From an uncultured Clostridia bacterium (GTDB lineage: Bacteria > Bacillota > Clostridia > TANB77 > CAG-508), in NCBI GenBank assembly GCA_947626885.1, contig CANQTX010000002.1:1-44530 (forward strand): a stretch of 44,530 nt of DNA, in the 5' to 3' direction. Shown one piece after another: positions 25,455 to 34,670 of the stretch. The notes under the pieces were generated by a model. The model worked only from the letters and a program-made list of their open reading frames with translations, searched no databases and was not told the DNA's origin. The translations under genes were made by a program, and so were the position numbers. How positions within the stretch are numbered: the stretch's first letter is position 1; every line of letters begins with the position of its first letter.

Positions 25455-25577
25455 ATGCAAAAAGAATTAGTTAGTTCTAAAGTAATTAATCCTCCCTTAC
25501 AAAGGGATGATTATGATTTTGGTAAAGTTGGTGAAAGTAAATATTGGTCGCATAATCTTAAAGAAATAGTTGGTGAC
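25455..25577 (+). CDS. Tiny ORF, possibly frameshifted
   Basis: The ATG at 25455 opens 40 codons (MQKELVSSKVINPPLQRDDY, then DFGKVGESKYWSHNLKRNSW) ending at a TGA. It has a promoter upstream and a terminator downstream. Removing one A from the run at 25560-25563 would continue as LKEIVGDTVDLYNKIESMIS and beyond to the terminator at 25660, a more protein-like reading. So this may be a short gene, or a longer one with a homopolymer error. No family is recognised. It is divergent from the 794-residue gene. Confidence 0.45.
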
Positions 25578-25659
25578 ACGGTAGATCTCTATAATAAAAT
25601 CGAATCAATGATTTCTAAAACGTTCTGATATTTTATTCTTCATTAGACTTAAAGAAAAA

Positions 25660-25695
25660 GGAGTAACATAAAACTACCCTGTTACTCCATTTTTT
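25660..25695 (+). terminator. Rho-independent terminator after the tiny ORF
   Basis: A perfect 9-bp stem GGAGTAACA/TGTTACTCC (25660-25668 with 25680-25688) is followed by ATTTTTT. Confidence 0.85.
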
Positions 25696-25769
25696 ATATT
25701 CTTATTGATTTACTATTTAAAGAATACTTATATTTTATTTTAGAAGAACAAAAAAGGATTAGTCATTTC

Positions 25770-28370
25770 TCAATTTTTTGAGAACATTTTTTGCAATTCT
25801 ACAATTATCATTGGTGATATTGAAATTAGCATGGTAAATAACCATTGAAATTGATTTAATTTTGCTAGTTTAAAAATATGAATGGTTATTGGGTGAAAAG
25901 CAATTCCTAATTGTAAAATAGAACATATTATAAAAGCACCTATCAAGTATTTGTTTTGAAACAAATTTGTTTGAAAGAGAGATTGTTTACTTTTAATGTT
26001 AAAGCTATGTACTAATTCTAACATCCCTAAAGCAATAAATGCCATTGTCCTTCCCACTTCTAAGTTATATTGACTATTGCCAAACCAAAAAGCAATTAAT
26101 GTCAAAGTACCAATCATAACACCCTCTAAAAAAATATCTGCCCATAATCCATCTGCAAAAATACTTTTTCTAATACTTCTAGGCTTTCTATTCATAATAT
26201 TTTTTTCTGCTGGCTCTAATCCAAGTGCAATAGCTGGTAAAGAATCTGTAACTAGGTTAATCCATAATAATTGGATGGCAACTAGTGGTGCATTAAATCC
26301 TAATATCAATCCCATAAAAATTGTAAAAATTTCAGCAATATTAGTAGCTATTAAAAAATGTATTGCTTTAATAATATTGTCAAAAATATTTCTACCTTGT
26401 TTTACAGCTTCTACAATAGTAACAAAGTTATCGTCTGTTAAAATCATATCAGAAGCATTTTTAGCTACATCTGTTCCATTTAATCCCATAGAAATGCCTA
26501 TGTTTGCATTTTTTAAGGCAGGTGCGTCATTAACACCATCCCCTGTCATTGCTACTACAGCACCTGTATGTCGATATGCTTTTACAATTCGTACTTTATG
26601 TTCTGGAGAAACTCTTGCAAATACACGATACTTTTCAATGTCCCTTTCCAATACATTTTGTGGAATTTTATCTAGTTGACTACCAGTAATTGCTAAATCT
26701 GTTTCTTCTAAAATTCCTAATTCTCTTGCAATAGCCTCCGCAGTAGCGATATGATCTCCTGTTATCATTACAGTTTGTATTCCTGCTTTTTTACAGGTAT
26801 TTATCGCTTCTTTTACCCCTTCTCTTGGTGGATCTATCATTCCTATTAATCCCACAAATATTAAATCTTTTTCTATATCTTCTGATTTAGACTTATTGGG
26901 AATTGAAAATACATCTGCATAAGCAACAGCAATAACTCTTAGTGCTTTTTGTGCCATTTTTTCATTATTCTGCTGAATAAATGATTGCATTATAGTTGTC
27001 ATATCTTTTATTTTTCCGTCTTCATAGTATTTATTACACCTTTTTAGTAAAACATCTGGTGCTCCTTTTGTAATAATACGATATTCATTTTTATTTCTGT
27101 GTATTGTTGTCATAAGCTTTCTATTAGAATCAAAGGGAATATCTTGGATTCTCTCCCTCTTTTCATATAATGTTTTTTTATCATCTCCATTTCGAATAGC
27201 AGCATCTACAATTGCTATTTCAGTTGGATCTCCGATAATACGAATTTTACCTTTTGTTTTCTCAACATTGCAATCTGTACACATTGTACCTAACTGCAAT
27301 GTAAATCTTTTATCTTGTTGACCTATGTTAAAAATATCTACTACTTGCATTTGATTTTGTGTTAATGTACCTGTTTTATCAGAGCATATAACACTACTAC
27401 TTCCTAATGTTTCTACTGCTGGTAACTTTCGAATAATTACATTCTTTTTGGCAAGTTTCGTAACACCAATGGATAGCATAATTGTTACAATAGCTGGTAA
27501 TCCCTCTGGAATAGCAGCTACTGCTAATCCAATAGAAGTCATAAACATCTCATTAATGGGAATATGTTTAAAAACACCTATAACAAATATGAAAGCACAA
27601 ATAACTAAACATACGATACCTAAAGTTTTTCCTACTTCTTCAAGCTTTTTTTGAATTGGCGTTTGAGGAGATACATCATTGGTAATCATTTTGGCAATTT
27701 TTCCTACTCTTGTATGCATTCCTGTATCTGTAACAATTGCCTCAGCATGACCATTTACCACAATTGTTGTTGAAAAAATACAGTTTTTCATATCGCCTAA
27801 AGGAATGTTTTCTTTTAACAATACATCTGCATTTTTAGTAACAGGAAGATTTTCTCCTGTTAGTGCTGCCTCTTCTACTTGTAATTGTGATGTATAAATT
27901 AATCTGCAATCTGCTGGTACATATTTTCCTGCTTCTAGTAACACAATATCGCCTATAACAACTTCTGTAGCTTTAATAGTTTGAATTTTTCCATTCCTTC
28001 GTACAGTAGCTGTGGGAGAAGACATTTTCTTTAATGCTTCTAATGATTTTTCTGCTTTACTTTCTTGAATAAGTCCCATTAATGCATTAAAGAAAACAAT
28101 AGCAATAATAATAATAGAATCTATATAGTCCTTGTCACCTTGAATTTTTGTAGTAATTGCTGAAATAATAGAAGTTATAATTAAAATGATAATCATAAAA
28201 TCATTAAATTGTTTTAAGAATTTCACAATAAGGCTTTCTTTTTTCTTATCTTTTAATTTATTTTCACCATATTTGCTTAATCTTTTATGAGCTTCTTTAT
28301 CGGAAAGGCCATCATGTATATTTGTTTTTAATTCTTTTTCTATTTGACTCACTGTTTTTGTACACCACAT
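25770..28370 (-). CDS. Calcium-transporting P-type ATPase (P2A/SERCA-like)
   Basis: The 866-residue protein has the P-ATPase order: N-terminal cation_ATPase_N segment, A-domain EEAALTGENLPV (TGES variant), M4 PEGLPA, phosphorylation site DKTGTLT (about residue 330), hinge MTGDGVNDAPALK, and C-terminal helices. M4 PEGLPA, M5 ATNIAE, M6 NLVTD and an M8 Glu (GMLELVHSFN) match the residues that form both SERCA calcium sites, so Ca2+ export from the cytosol is likely; Mn2+ is also possible. AAGGAGG precedes the ATG. Single gene, intact. Confidence 0.93.
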   Translation of the reverse strand: MWCTKTVSQIEKELKTNIHDGLSDKEAHKRLSKYGENKLKDKKKESLIVKFLKQFNDFMIIILIITSIISAITTKIQGDKDYIDSIIIIAIVFFNALMGLIQESKAEKSLEALKKMSSPTATVRRNGKIQTIKATEVVIGDIVLLEAGKYVPADCRLIYTSQLQVEEAALTGENLPVTKNADVLLKENIPLGDMKNCIFSTTIVVNGHAEAIVTDTGMHTRVGKIAKMITNDVSPQTPIQKKLEEVGKTLGIVCLVICAFIFVIGVFKHIPINEMFMTSIGLAVAAIPEGLPAIVTIMLSIGVTKLAKKNVIIRKLPAVETLGSSSVICSDKTGTLTQNQMQVVDIFNIGQQDKRFTLQLGTMCTDCNVEKTKGKIRIIGDPTEIAIVDAAIRNGDDKKTLYEKRERIQDIPFDSNRKLMTTIHRNKNEYRIITKGAPDVLLKRCNKYYEDGKIKDMTTIMQSFIQQNNEKMAQKALRVIAVAYADVFSIPNKSKSEDIEKDLIFVGLIGMIDPPREGVKEAINTCKKAGIQTVMITGDHIATAEAIARELGILEETDLAITGSQLDKIPQNVLERDIEKYRVFARVSPEHKVRIVKAYRHTGAVVAMTGDGVNDAPALKNANIGISMGLNGTDVAKNASDMILTDDNFVTIVEAVKQGRNIFDNIIKAIHFLIATNIAEIFTIFMGLILGFNAPLVAIQLLWINLVTDSLPAIALGLEPAEKNIMNRKPRSIRKSIFADGLWADIFLEGVMIGTLTLIAFWFGNSQYNLEVGRTMAFIALGMLELVHSFNIKSKQSLFQTNLFQNKYLIGAFIICSILQLGIAFHPITIHIFKLAKLNQFQWLFTMLISISPMIIVELQKMFSKN

Positions 28371-28453
28371 ATTTTTTCCTCCTTACACTTCTTATAAGCT
28401 TATTTCATTCTTTTACATCATATGTGTGTACTAGTTTTTTATGTATAAAAAAG

Positions 28454-28489
28454 AAAAGATATCTACTCTTAAAAATAGATATCTTTTTT
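28454..28489. terminator. Terminator downstream of thrS
   Basis: A 12-bp stem AAAAGATATCTA/TAGATATCTTTT (28454-28465 with 28476-28487) is flanked by A- and T-runs, so it can work on either strand. It lies just past the thrS stop. Confidence 0.85.
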
Positions 28490-28512
28490 CTAGGAAATGC
28501 TACTTTTCTACT

Positions 28513-30267
28513 CTACTGAATTTTGCTTTCTTCTTTTAGTTTTTCTATAAAATTCTCAAGTGGCATAGCACCTATGTCGCCTTCCTTTCTTGCACGGACA
28601 CCAACTGTATTTGCTGTAACTTCTTTTTCTCCTAAAATTAACATATACGGTACTTTTTGCAATTGTGCCTCACGGATTTTATAACCAATTTTTTCTTGTC
28701 TATCATCTAGCTCTACTCTAAAGCCTTGATTTTGTAAATTCTCCACCACTTTACAAGCATATTCTTTTTGACTATCTGCTATTGGTAATACTTTAACTTG
28801 CACGGGAGCAAGCCATGTTGGAAAAGCACCTGCAAAATGTTCTGTAATAATACCTATAAATCTTTCAAAAGATCCAAATAGAGCTCTATGAATCAAAATA
28901 GGTGTTTTCTTTTCACCATTACTATCAATATAAGATAAATTAAATCGTAGTGGTAATTGAAAATCTACTTGTACTGTTCCCATTTGCCATTCTCTTCCTA
29001 AACAATCCTTCATTTTTATATCAATTTTAGGACCATAAAACGCGCCGTCTCCTTCATTAATACGATATTTTCCTTTTCCACATAATTCATCTAAAACTTC
29101 TTTTAAATTGTCTTCTGCCTTATTCCAAAGTGTAATATCTCCCATATAATCATCTGGTCTTGTTGATAAAGTTAGTTCGAAATCTAGTCCAAATATACCA
29201 TATAAGTATTTTGCAATTTCTATAATATCTTTAATTTCTGAACCAATTTGCTCCTCTGTAATAAAATTATGCGCATCGTCTTGGCGAAACATTCTTACTC
29301 TAAATAAACCATTCAATTGTCCAGATTTTTCATTTCTATGAATAACGTCAATATCATTAAAACGTAATGGTAAATCCTTATAACTTCTTAACTTTGATGC
29401 AAAAATTTTAATAGCATTAGGACAGTTCATTGGTTTTAATGCCTGCTCTTTTCCATCTGAGTCTGTTAAAATAAACATATCTTCTTTATAGTGATCCCAG
29501 TGGCCTGAAGTTTTCCAAAGTTCACTACTATTTAGCTGTGGTCCAGAAAATTCTAGATAACCTCTTTTTTCGTGTTCTTTTCTCCAAAGATCTATTAAAA
29601 TATTCATCATTTTAAATCCTTTTGGCAACCAATATGCCATTCCTGGTGCTGTTTCATCAAAAAAGAATAAATCTAATTCTTTTCCTAATTTTCTGTGATC
29701 TCTTTTTTTAGCTTCTTCTATCATATTCAAATATTCGTCTAATTGACTCGCCTTTGGAAAAGAAATACCATAGATTCTTTGTAGCATCTTATTATGTTCG
29801 TCTCCTCTCCAATAAGCGCCTGAAGATGACAATAATTTAATTGCTTTAACAGCTCCTGTTGTAGGTAAATGAGGTCCTCTACAAAGATCTGTAAAATCTC
29901 CTTGTTTATAAAAAGAAATGACTTCTCCCTCTGGTAATTCTTGTATTAATTCTACTTTATAAGGCTCCTCTTTTTCTTTCATAAACTGAATTGCTTCTTC
30001 TCTAGAAAGTTCAAAACGTTCAATTGGCAAGTCTTCTTTTATAATTTTTTTCATTTCTGTTTCAATAGCTTTTAGATCTTCCTCTGAGAATGGTTTTTCT
30101 ATATCAAAATCATAATAAAATCCATTTTCGATTGCAGGACCAATTGTTATTTTGGCATTCGGAAATAATCTTTTTACTGCTTGTGCCATAATATGAGAAG
30201 TGGTATGCCAGTATAATGTTTCTTCCACTTCTATTGTTTTTCCTCCGTGTAATTTTACTTTAAACAT
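28513..30267 (-). CDS. thrS: Threonine-tRNA ligase lacking the TGS domain
   Basis: The 584-residue enzyme charges tRNA-Thr. The editing/SAD domain begins almost at once (HTTSHIMAQAVKRLFP, with late ligands in CRGPHLPTTG). The class II core has motif 2 RNEKSGQLNGLFRVRMFRQDD, zinc ligand MNCPNA, motif 3 HRALFGSFERFIGII, and a C-terminal anticodon domain. Bacterial ThrRS is usually about 635-645 residues with an N-terminal TGS domain; here only MFKVKLHGGKTIEVEETLY precedes the editing domain. AAAGGAGG before ATG 30267 confirms the start, and the upstream DNA is a T-box leader, so the short form is real. Expression is controlled by that T-box. Confidence 0.95.
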   Translation of the reverse strand: MFKVKLHGGKTIEVEETLYWHTTSHIMAQAVKRLFPNAKITIGPAIENGFYYDFDIEKPFSEEDLKAIETEMKKIIKEDLPIERFELSREEAIQFMKEKEEPYKVELIQELPEGEVISFYKQGDFTDLCRGPHLPTTGAVKAIKLLSSSGAYWRGDEHNKMLQRIYGISFPKASQLDEYLNMIEEAKKRDHRKLGKELDLFFFDETAPGMAYWLPKGFKMMNILIDLWRKEHEKRGYLEFSGPQLNSSELWKTSGHWDHYKEDMFILTDSDGKEQALKPMNCPNAIKIFASKLRSYKDLPLRFNDIDVIHRNEKSGQLNGLFRVRMFRQDDAHNFITEEQIGSEIKDIIEIAKYLYGIFGLDFELTLSTRPDDYMGDITLWNKAEDNLKEVLDELCGKGKYRINEGDGAFYGPKIDIKMKDCLGREWQMGTVQVDFQLPLRFNLSYIDSNGEKKTPILIHRALFGSFERFIGIITEHFAGAFPTWLAPVQVKVLPIADSQKEYACKVVENLQNQGFRVELDDRQEKIGYKIREAQLQKVPYMLILGEKEVTANTVGVRARKEGDIGAMPLENFIEKLKEESKIQ

Positions 30268-30358
30268 AATAAATTCCTCCTTTGTCTGTTGATACAGATT
30301 TTCTAAAATTTATTTTAGTGCTTTGAAATTGATAGGATTTTTATATTTTATAAAATAC

Positions 30359-30595
30359 AAAAAACCCTATAAGTACAAATGCACTTATAGGGGTAAGTTC
30401 TTTTCTTACGGTTCCACCCTATTGTTTAACTTCATTTCGATATTAACGCCATCTTACGCGCCACTCTTTCGAGTGGAAACTCCAAGGTAGTTTTTCAAAT
30501 AAATTCACTAAAAAGTGCTTTCAGCCTATGGCACTTTCTCTCTTGTAGTAATTTTATTTTACTTTTCCTCTTCATCGTTCTTATATATTATGGTA
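30359..30595 (-). promoter_or_regulatory. T-box riboswitch leader of thrS
   Basis: The - strand leader contains the T-box sequence AGGGTGGAACCG (30409-30420), a stem I region with Thr codons available as specifier (AACTACCTTGGAG: ACT or ACC), and a hairpin GGAGTTTCCACTCGAAAGAGTGG. It ends in a terminator CCCTATAAGT/ACTTATAGGG (30365-30374 with 30383-30392) plus T-run. Uncharged tRNA-Thr pairing with the T-box would stabilise the antiterminator and allow thrS transcription. Exact specifier assignment needs folding. It fills most of the gap 30268-30694. Confidence 0.9.
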
Positions 30596-30597
30596 TT

Positions 30598-30626
30598 ATT
30601 GTACTCTTTTTTTGGGTTTCTGTCAA
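30598..30626 (-). promoter_or_regulatory. thrS promoter
   Basis: On the - strand, TTGACA (30626-30621) and TACAAT (30603-30598) are separated by 17 bases, just before the T-box leader. Confidence 0.85.
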
Positions 30627-30694
30627 TTTTTTTTTAATACTACTCCCCCAGACTTTTCTACCAGTATCTATAAACCATATTATTAAGAATAGTT

Positions 30695-31711
30695 TTAACT
30701 ACAATAATGACATAAAATACTTCTTAAACCAATATCCATATCCATTTTTCCATTTTTTGAATCATAGTCTAGTTTGACAAACGCTTCTAGCAGATTTCGT
30801 AAAGTTTCTGGTTGAAAGTAAGAAGCTTGTTTTTTATATTTTGTAATTAAAAAAGATTGGTTTGGTCGTAAATTTAAGCTATCTACAATATCTTTATTTT
30901 CATGCATGGCTAACATACATAAGTATAATTTTTTAAAATGATTATAGAGAGTAACTAATATCTTTTGTGGTGGTTCTTTTTGATAAATAAGGTTATCTAG
31001 TACTTGTAAAGCGTTATTAATTTTTTTGGTGGCTAAATTATCTGTTAGTTCAAATATAATACTATCTATTTGTTTTATAGATAATCGATTGATATCTTCT
31101 AATGTAATTGTGCCATTTTCTCCTGCATACTCAATAAGTTTACGTATTTCATTGATTAAATTTTGTAAACTGGTTCCACAGCTTTCTATGAAATAATTTA
31201 ATGTTGTATCATCTACATTTACTCGATATAAAGAGCAAATTTGTTTTAATTTTTTTACTAATTGTATCGGCTTTAATTCATTGATTTGACAGATGACACC
31301 GTTGGCATCTATTTGCTCATATACTATCGTTTTATCTACGTCCTTTTCAACAAAAACTACTATAACCGATTCTTCAATTATTTCTAGATTATCTTTAATA
31401 TAGGCACACACTTTTTCTTGTATTGGTGTAGCTGTTTTCTTCCTGCCGTCTTTTTTAAATAATCCAGAATTTTTAACAATAATTAATTTTTTATCGTAAC
31501 CAAAAGAAGGCGTTTCTATATTAGCTATCAGTTGATTAATATTAGATTCATCTATTAAAATATAATTGATACCTAGTAGACAATTTCCAAACTTCTTTTT
31601 TATTTTTTCTATACTTTTTTCTATTAGATATGATTCATCTCCATATAATAAATAAAAAGAAATTAAATTTTGATTGATACTCTTATCTAAAGCATTATAT
31701 GTTACATTCAT
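30695..31711 (-). CDS. holA: DNA polymerase III subunit delta
   Basis: The 338-residue protein has the family opening FYLLYGDESYLIEKSIEKIK and the clamp-loader segments ETPSFGYDKKLIIVKN and NLINEIRKLIEYAGENGTIT (lid region). The C-terminal helical collar has QKEPPQKILVTLYNHFKKLYL. Delta opens the sliding clamp within the clamp-loader complex. AGGAAAAC precedes the ATG. It ends about 70 bases before the thrS promoter; transcription is separate. Confidence 0.93.
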   Translation of the reverse strand: MNVTYNALDKSINQNLISFYLLYGDESYLIEKSIEKIKKKFGNCLLGINYILIDESNINQLIANIETPSFGYDKKLIIVKNSGLFKKDGRKKTATPIQEKVCAYIKDNLEIIEESVIVVFVEKDVDKTIVYEQIDANGVICQINELKPIQLVKKLKQICSLYRVNVDDTTLNYFIESCGTSLQNLINEIRKLIEYAGENGTITLEDINRLSIKQIDSIIFELTDNLATKKINNALQVLDNLIYQKEPPQKILVTLYNHFKKLYLCMLAMHENKDIVDSLNLRPNQSFLITKYKKQASYFQPETLRNLLEAFVKLDYDSKNGKMDMDIGLRSILCHYCS

Positions 31712-31813
31712 GTTTTCCTCACATTTAATAATTTTGAATATATTATATCAAATAATAGGTTTGGAAACAACTTATCTTAAAAACTTTTTATAGAATGAAA
31801 ATAGATTTTATCA

Positions 31814-31842
31814 TTGACTTTCAAAGCAAATACTTGTACAAT
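31814..31842 (+). promoter_or_regulatory. Promoter of the rubrerythrin gene
   Basis: TTGACT (31814-31819) and TACAAT (31837-31842) are separated by 17 bases, about 40 bases before the ATG. No PerR box was convincingly found. Confidence 0.8.
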
Positions 31843-31881
31843 AATATTGGTTTTAAAAATAATAAATAGGAGGTAAAATTT

Positions 31882-32433
31882 ATGAAAGCTTATGTATGTA
31901 AAGTATGTGGATATGTTCATATAGGAGAAGAACCACCTGCTACATGCCCTCAGTGTGGTGCTGGTGCAGATAAGTTTGAAGAAAAAGTAGATGCGTCTAA
32001 CAAGGCTTATGTATGCGAACATGAAATTGGTGTTGCTCAAGGATTAGATGCAGAAGTCGTTGAAGGGTTAAAAATGAATTTTTCTGGTGAATGTACAGAA
32101 GTTGGTATGTATTTAGCAATGAGCCGTCAAGCCGATAGAGAGGGTTATCCTGAAATTGCTGAAGCTTTTAAAAGATATGCTTTTGAAGAAGCTGAACACG
32201 CTGCAAAATTTGCAGAATTATTAGGAGAAGTTGTTCATCCGGATACCTTACAAAATTTAACGCTAAGAGCAGAAGCAGAATGCGGTGCTTGTGAAGGTAA
32301 ATTGAAATTAGCTAAAAGAGCTAAAGAGTTAGGTTACGATGCAATTCATGACACTGTTCATGAAATGGCAAAAGATGAAGCACGTCATGGTAGAGGATTT
32401 GATGGTTTATTAAAAAGATATTTTAATAAATAA
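31882..32433 (+). CDS. Reverse rubrerythrin (rubredoxin domain first)
   Basis: In this 183-residue protein the rubredoxin domain comes first (CKVCGY and CPQCGAG, residues 6-27, one Fe(SCys)4 site). The ferritin-like di-iron domain follows ([39 protein letters not shown]). This is the reverse order to classical rubrerythrin, as in clostridial NADH-dependent peroxidases that protect anaerobes from H2O2 and oxygen. AGGAGG precedes the ATG. Own promoter and terminator, so monocistronic, between two - strand units. Confidence 0.95.
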   Translation: MKAYVCKVCGYVHIGEEPPATCPQCGAGADKFEEKVDASNKAYVCEHEIGVAQGLDAEVVEGLKMNFSGECTEVGMYLAMSRQADREGYPEIAEAFKRYAFEEAEHAAKFAELLGEVVHPDTLQNLTLRAEAECGACEGKLKLAKRAKELGYDAIHDTVHEMAKDEARHGRGFDGLLKRYFNK

Positions 32434-32473
32434 GAATAAATAAACTTTTATATATTGATTAAAATCATAACCT

Positions 32474-32521
32474 AAAAAGCTACTTTAACGGTATTACTTA
32501 AACCATTAAAGGTAGCTTTTT
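32474..32521. terminator. Terminator shared by rubrerythrin and secF
   Basis: AAAAAGCTAC (from 32474) pairs with GTAGCTTTTT (to 32521), with an inner TTTAACGGT/ACCATTAAA extension. It sits between convergent genes and works in both directions. Confidence 0.85.
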
Positions 32522-32538
32522 AAATTTCTTTTTTCATT

Positions 32539-33195
32539 TTATTTATTTTGTTTTTCTGTAGATGTTTTATATTCTTTTTCCTTTTGAGAAATATATAAAA
32601 TTAATTCTATTAATGCAATAACTAGCATAATATTCATTAATAATGATGATAAAGGAATACGGAGAATAGCTATGATACTTGCTAAAACAGCCTGTGTTAC
32701 AATAATTGTTATTAGAATATTTCCTAATAATTTTATTGTATTCATTTTTCTAAATCGTATAATCATATAAACCGCTATTAATATAACAGATATAATTATT
32801 GGTTTAATATATGGTCTAATTAAATCACGAATGCGAATATTGGGTGTTGTATTAACAGTAATACTATCCACTGATATCTCAGTTCCATATGCTTCATTGA
32901 TTTTAGAAACTAGATTTTCTTTTTCTTCATCTGTTATAGAGATAGCGCTAATATTTATAGAATCATCAAAAACTTCTAATGTTCTAATAACGGTTCTTTT
33001 ATTTTGAAAAACATCTTTACATATAGCTTTTATATTAGATATGTCAATCTCTTTTCCTATTACCATATGAATAGATTCATGTTGTTTTAATAATACATCT
33101 ACATTAAATCCTTTTAATGCTACCACAACGATTCCTGCTATGATTAAAAGAATTATTCCAAACATAATTATTTTTTTATTACCACTCAATTTCAT
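32539..33195 (-). CDS. SecF-like protein translocase subunit, reduced
   Basis: The 218-residue protein has TM1 (about 9-27), an extracytoplasmic domain (30-125) and three further helices (130-147, 153-175, 181-203). Canonical SecF has six helices in about 300 residues. The place of the conserved SecF motif (GYSxNDTVVxxDR) here reads MLVIALIELILYISQ, without the Asn-Asp pair. Position directly after the SecD-like gene (17-base gap) supports the identity. SecDF normally uses proton flow to pull exported proteins through SecYEG; this version lacks the residues thought to carry protons. Alignment by eye. Confidence 0.7.
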   Translation of the reverse strand: MKLSGNKKIIMFGIILLIIAGIVVVALKGFNVDVLLKQHESIHMVIGKEIDISNIKAICKDVFQNKRTVIRTLEVFDDSINISAISITDEEKENLVSKINEAYGTEISVDSITVNTTPNIRIRDLIRPYIKPIIISVILIAVYMIIRFRKMNTIKLLGNILITIIVTQAVLASIIAILRIPLSSLLMNIMLVIALIELILYISQKEKEYKTSTEKQNK

Positions 33196-33212
33196 CCTTT
33201 TTTCCTTTCTAC

Positions 33213-34658
33213 TTATTGCTTCTCAAATATATTCAAAATGAATACAACAATTGTATTATATATAGCTTGTATAAAAATGCCCCAGAATAATATCATACCA
33301 ATGCTGTTAATTGTTATGCTTGACATAATGGTAAATATGATTGCTATAATACATATTGGTATAATACTTAAGTATAATCGTTTCATGGCATTTCCAAAAG
33401 CATGTTTAGCATTATTGCTTTTTTGTAGTTCATAAAGTAATTGCATCATAAAAATATATTGTATTAGTGTAGCAATGCAGAATGCTACTATTCCATTTAA
33501 TGTAATATTTACATTTGTATATCTAATAATTAGAGTTACTAATGCTATATATCCAACATTAAGAATAGCACCTAATAATCCATTCGCTCTATATTTTATT
33601 GTCATTATAATACTTATGACAATCATTATAATTAGAAATATGATTTCTGCTCTATACATAATTTTATCTGTAATTTGAGATTTAATTAAATTATCAGAAG
33701 TTAACTGATATACTACTGGCATTTTTTCTTCATTTATTATCTTAACAATTTGGTTAGCTGATTGTGAAATCTCTGTATATTGTTGATAGTCAGTGGTTGC
33801 CTCTCCCATTGGAATTTGAATAATACCATCCGAAAGTTCTTCACCAAAATAAGTTGTTACTAGCGTTTGATCATCTAACGTTATGGTAATGTATTCTGTT
33901 GTTTCTTCTCCAGCATCATTGACTGTTGTAATATATTTGTTACTAATTTCTTTTAATTTTTCTTTTCCTGCTTCGTTAAATGCTAATTGTAGATATACTT
34001 GGTAACCAGATTGATTAGATACTAAAACAGATGCTTTATTAATATCGTCATTACGCATTAAGACTAGTCCTGTTTGTTCATCAATCACCTCTATTTTTCC
34101 AACTGTTGTGATAAGAGACTCTATTGTTTCAACATTATCATTATTAGGAATTTCTATTACTAAGTCCCCTGTTATGGCATCTAATCGAATGTTATATTGG
34201 TATAAATCCATTGATTCTAAACGCTTTTGTATAATCTTTTTAGCAGATTCAAAATTTTCTTTTGTCAAAGCACTATCTTCATTTGCTTTAATGGTTCGCG
34301 TTTCTTTTGTATAACCACTTATTTCATTTTCTGTTTGGGCTTCTGTATTGGGTTGTTGCTCTTCTGTGTTTTCGTCCTCTTGTACTAGTGATATTGCTGT
34401 ATCTTGTTCATCATTTTTAACAACACCTGCTATGTTACCATTTTCATCAACATAAACTTCTTTTTCTTCGGAAGATGAATCTAATGTATATCTCAGTTCT
34501 CTTAATCCTGCTATTTCCATTCCAAAATTATAATCTGGTAATACATTTTTCCATATATTGGCTTGTCTTACATAAAAACCAACAAAAGCAATCATTGTTA
34601 TAAGAACAATAAAAATGACAATTGTTACTATCTTTAGTTTTTTCAAATTCTTTTCCAA
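33213..34658 (-). CDS. SecD-like protein translocase subunit, divergent
   Basis: The 481-residue protein has one N-terminal helix (10-30), a large extracytoplasmic part with a Q/E/N/T-rich insertion (about 95-120), the P1-like FESAKKIIQKRLESMDLYQYNIRL and P4-like LVSNQSGYQVYLQLAFNEAGKEK segments, and five C-terminal helices (330-470). These are SecD features. The TM4 motif GMAVDANVxIxER is replaced: NGIVAFCIATLIQYIFMMQL aligns there without Asp or Asn. The start is TTG 34658 behind AGGAGG. HD gene, secD and secF form one tight operon (12- and 17-base gaps). It is probably an accessory translocase or a degenerate form. Confidence 0.75.
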   Translation of the reverse strand: MEKNLKKLKIVTIVIFIVLITMIAFVGFYVRQANIWKNVLPDYNFGMEIAGLRELRYTLDSSSEEKEVYVDENGNIAGVVKNDEQDTAISLVQEDENTEEQQPNTEAQTENEISGYTKETRTIKANEDSALTKENFESAKKIIQKRLESMDLYQYNIRLDAITGDLVIEIPNNDNVETIESLITTVGKIEVIDEQTGLVLMRNDDINKASVLVSNQSGYQVYLQLAFNEAGKEKLKEISNKYITTVNDAGEETTEYITITLDDQTLVTTYFGEELSDGIIQIPMGEATTDYQQYTEISQSANQIVKIINEEKMPVVYQLTSDNLIKSQITDKIMYRAEIIFLIIMIVISIIMTIKYRANGLLGAILNVGYIALVTLIIRYTNVNITLNGIVAFCIATLIQYIFMMQLLYELQKSNNAKHAFGNAMKRLYLSIIPICIIAIIFTIMSSITINSIGMILFWGIFIQAIYNTIVVFILNIFEKQ

Positions 34659-34670
34659 AATTACTACCTC

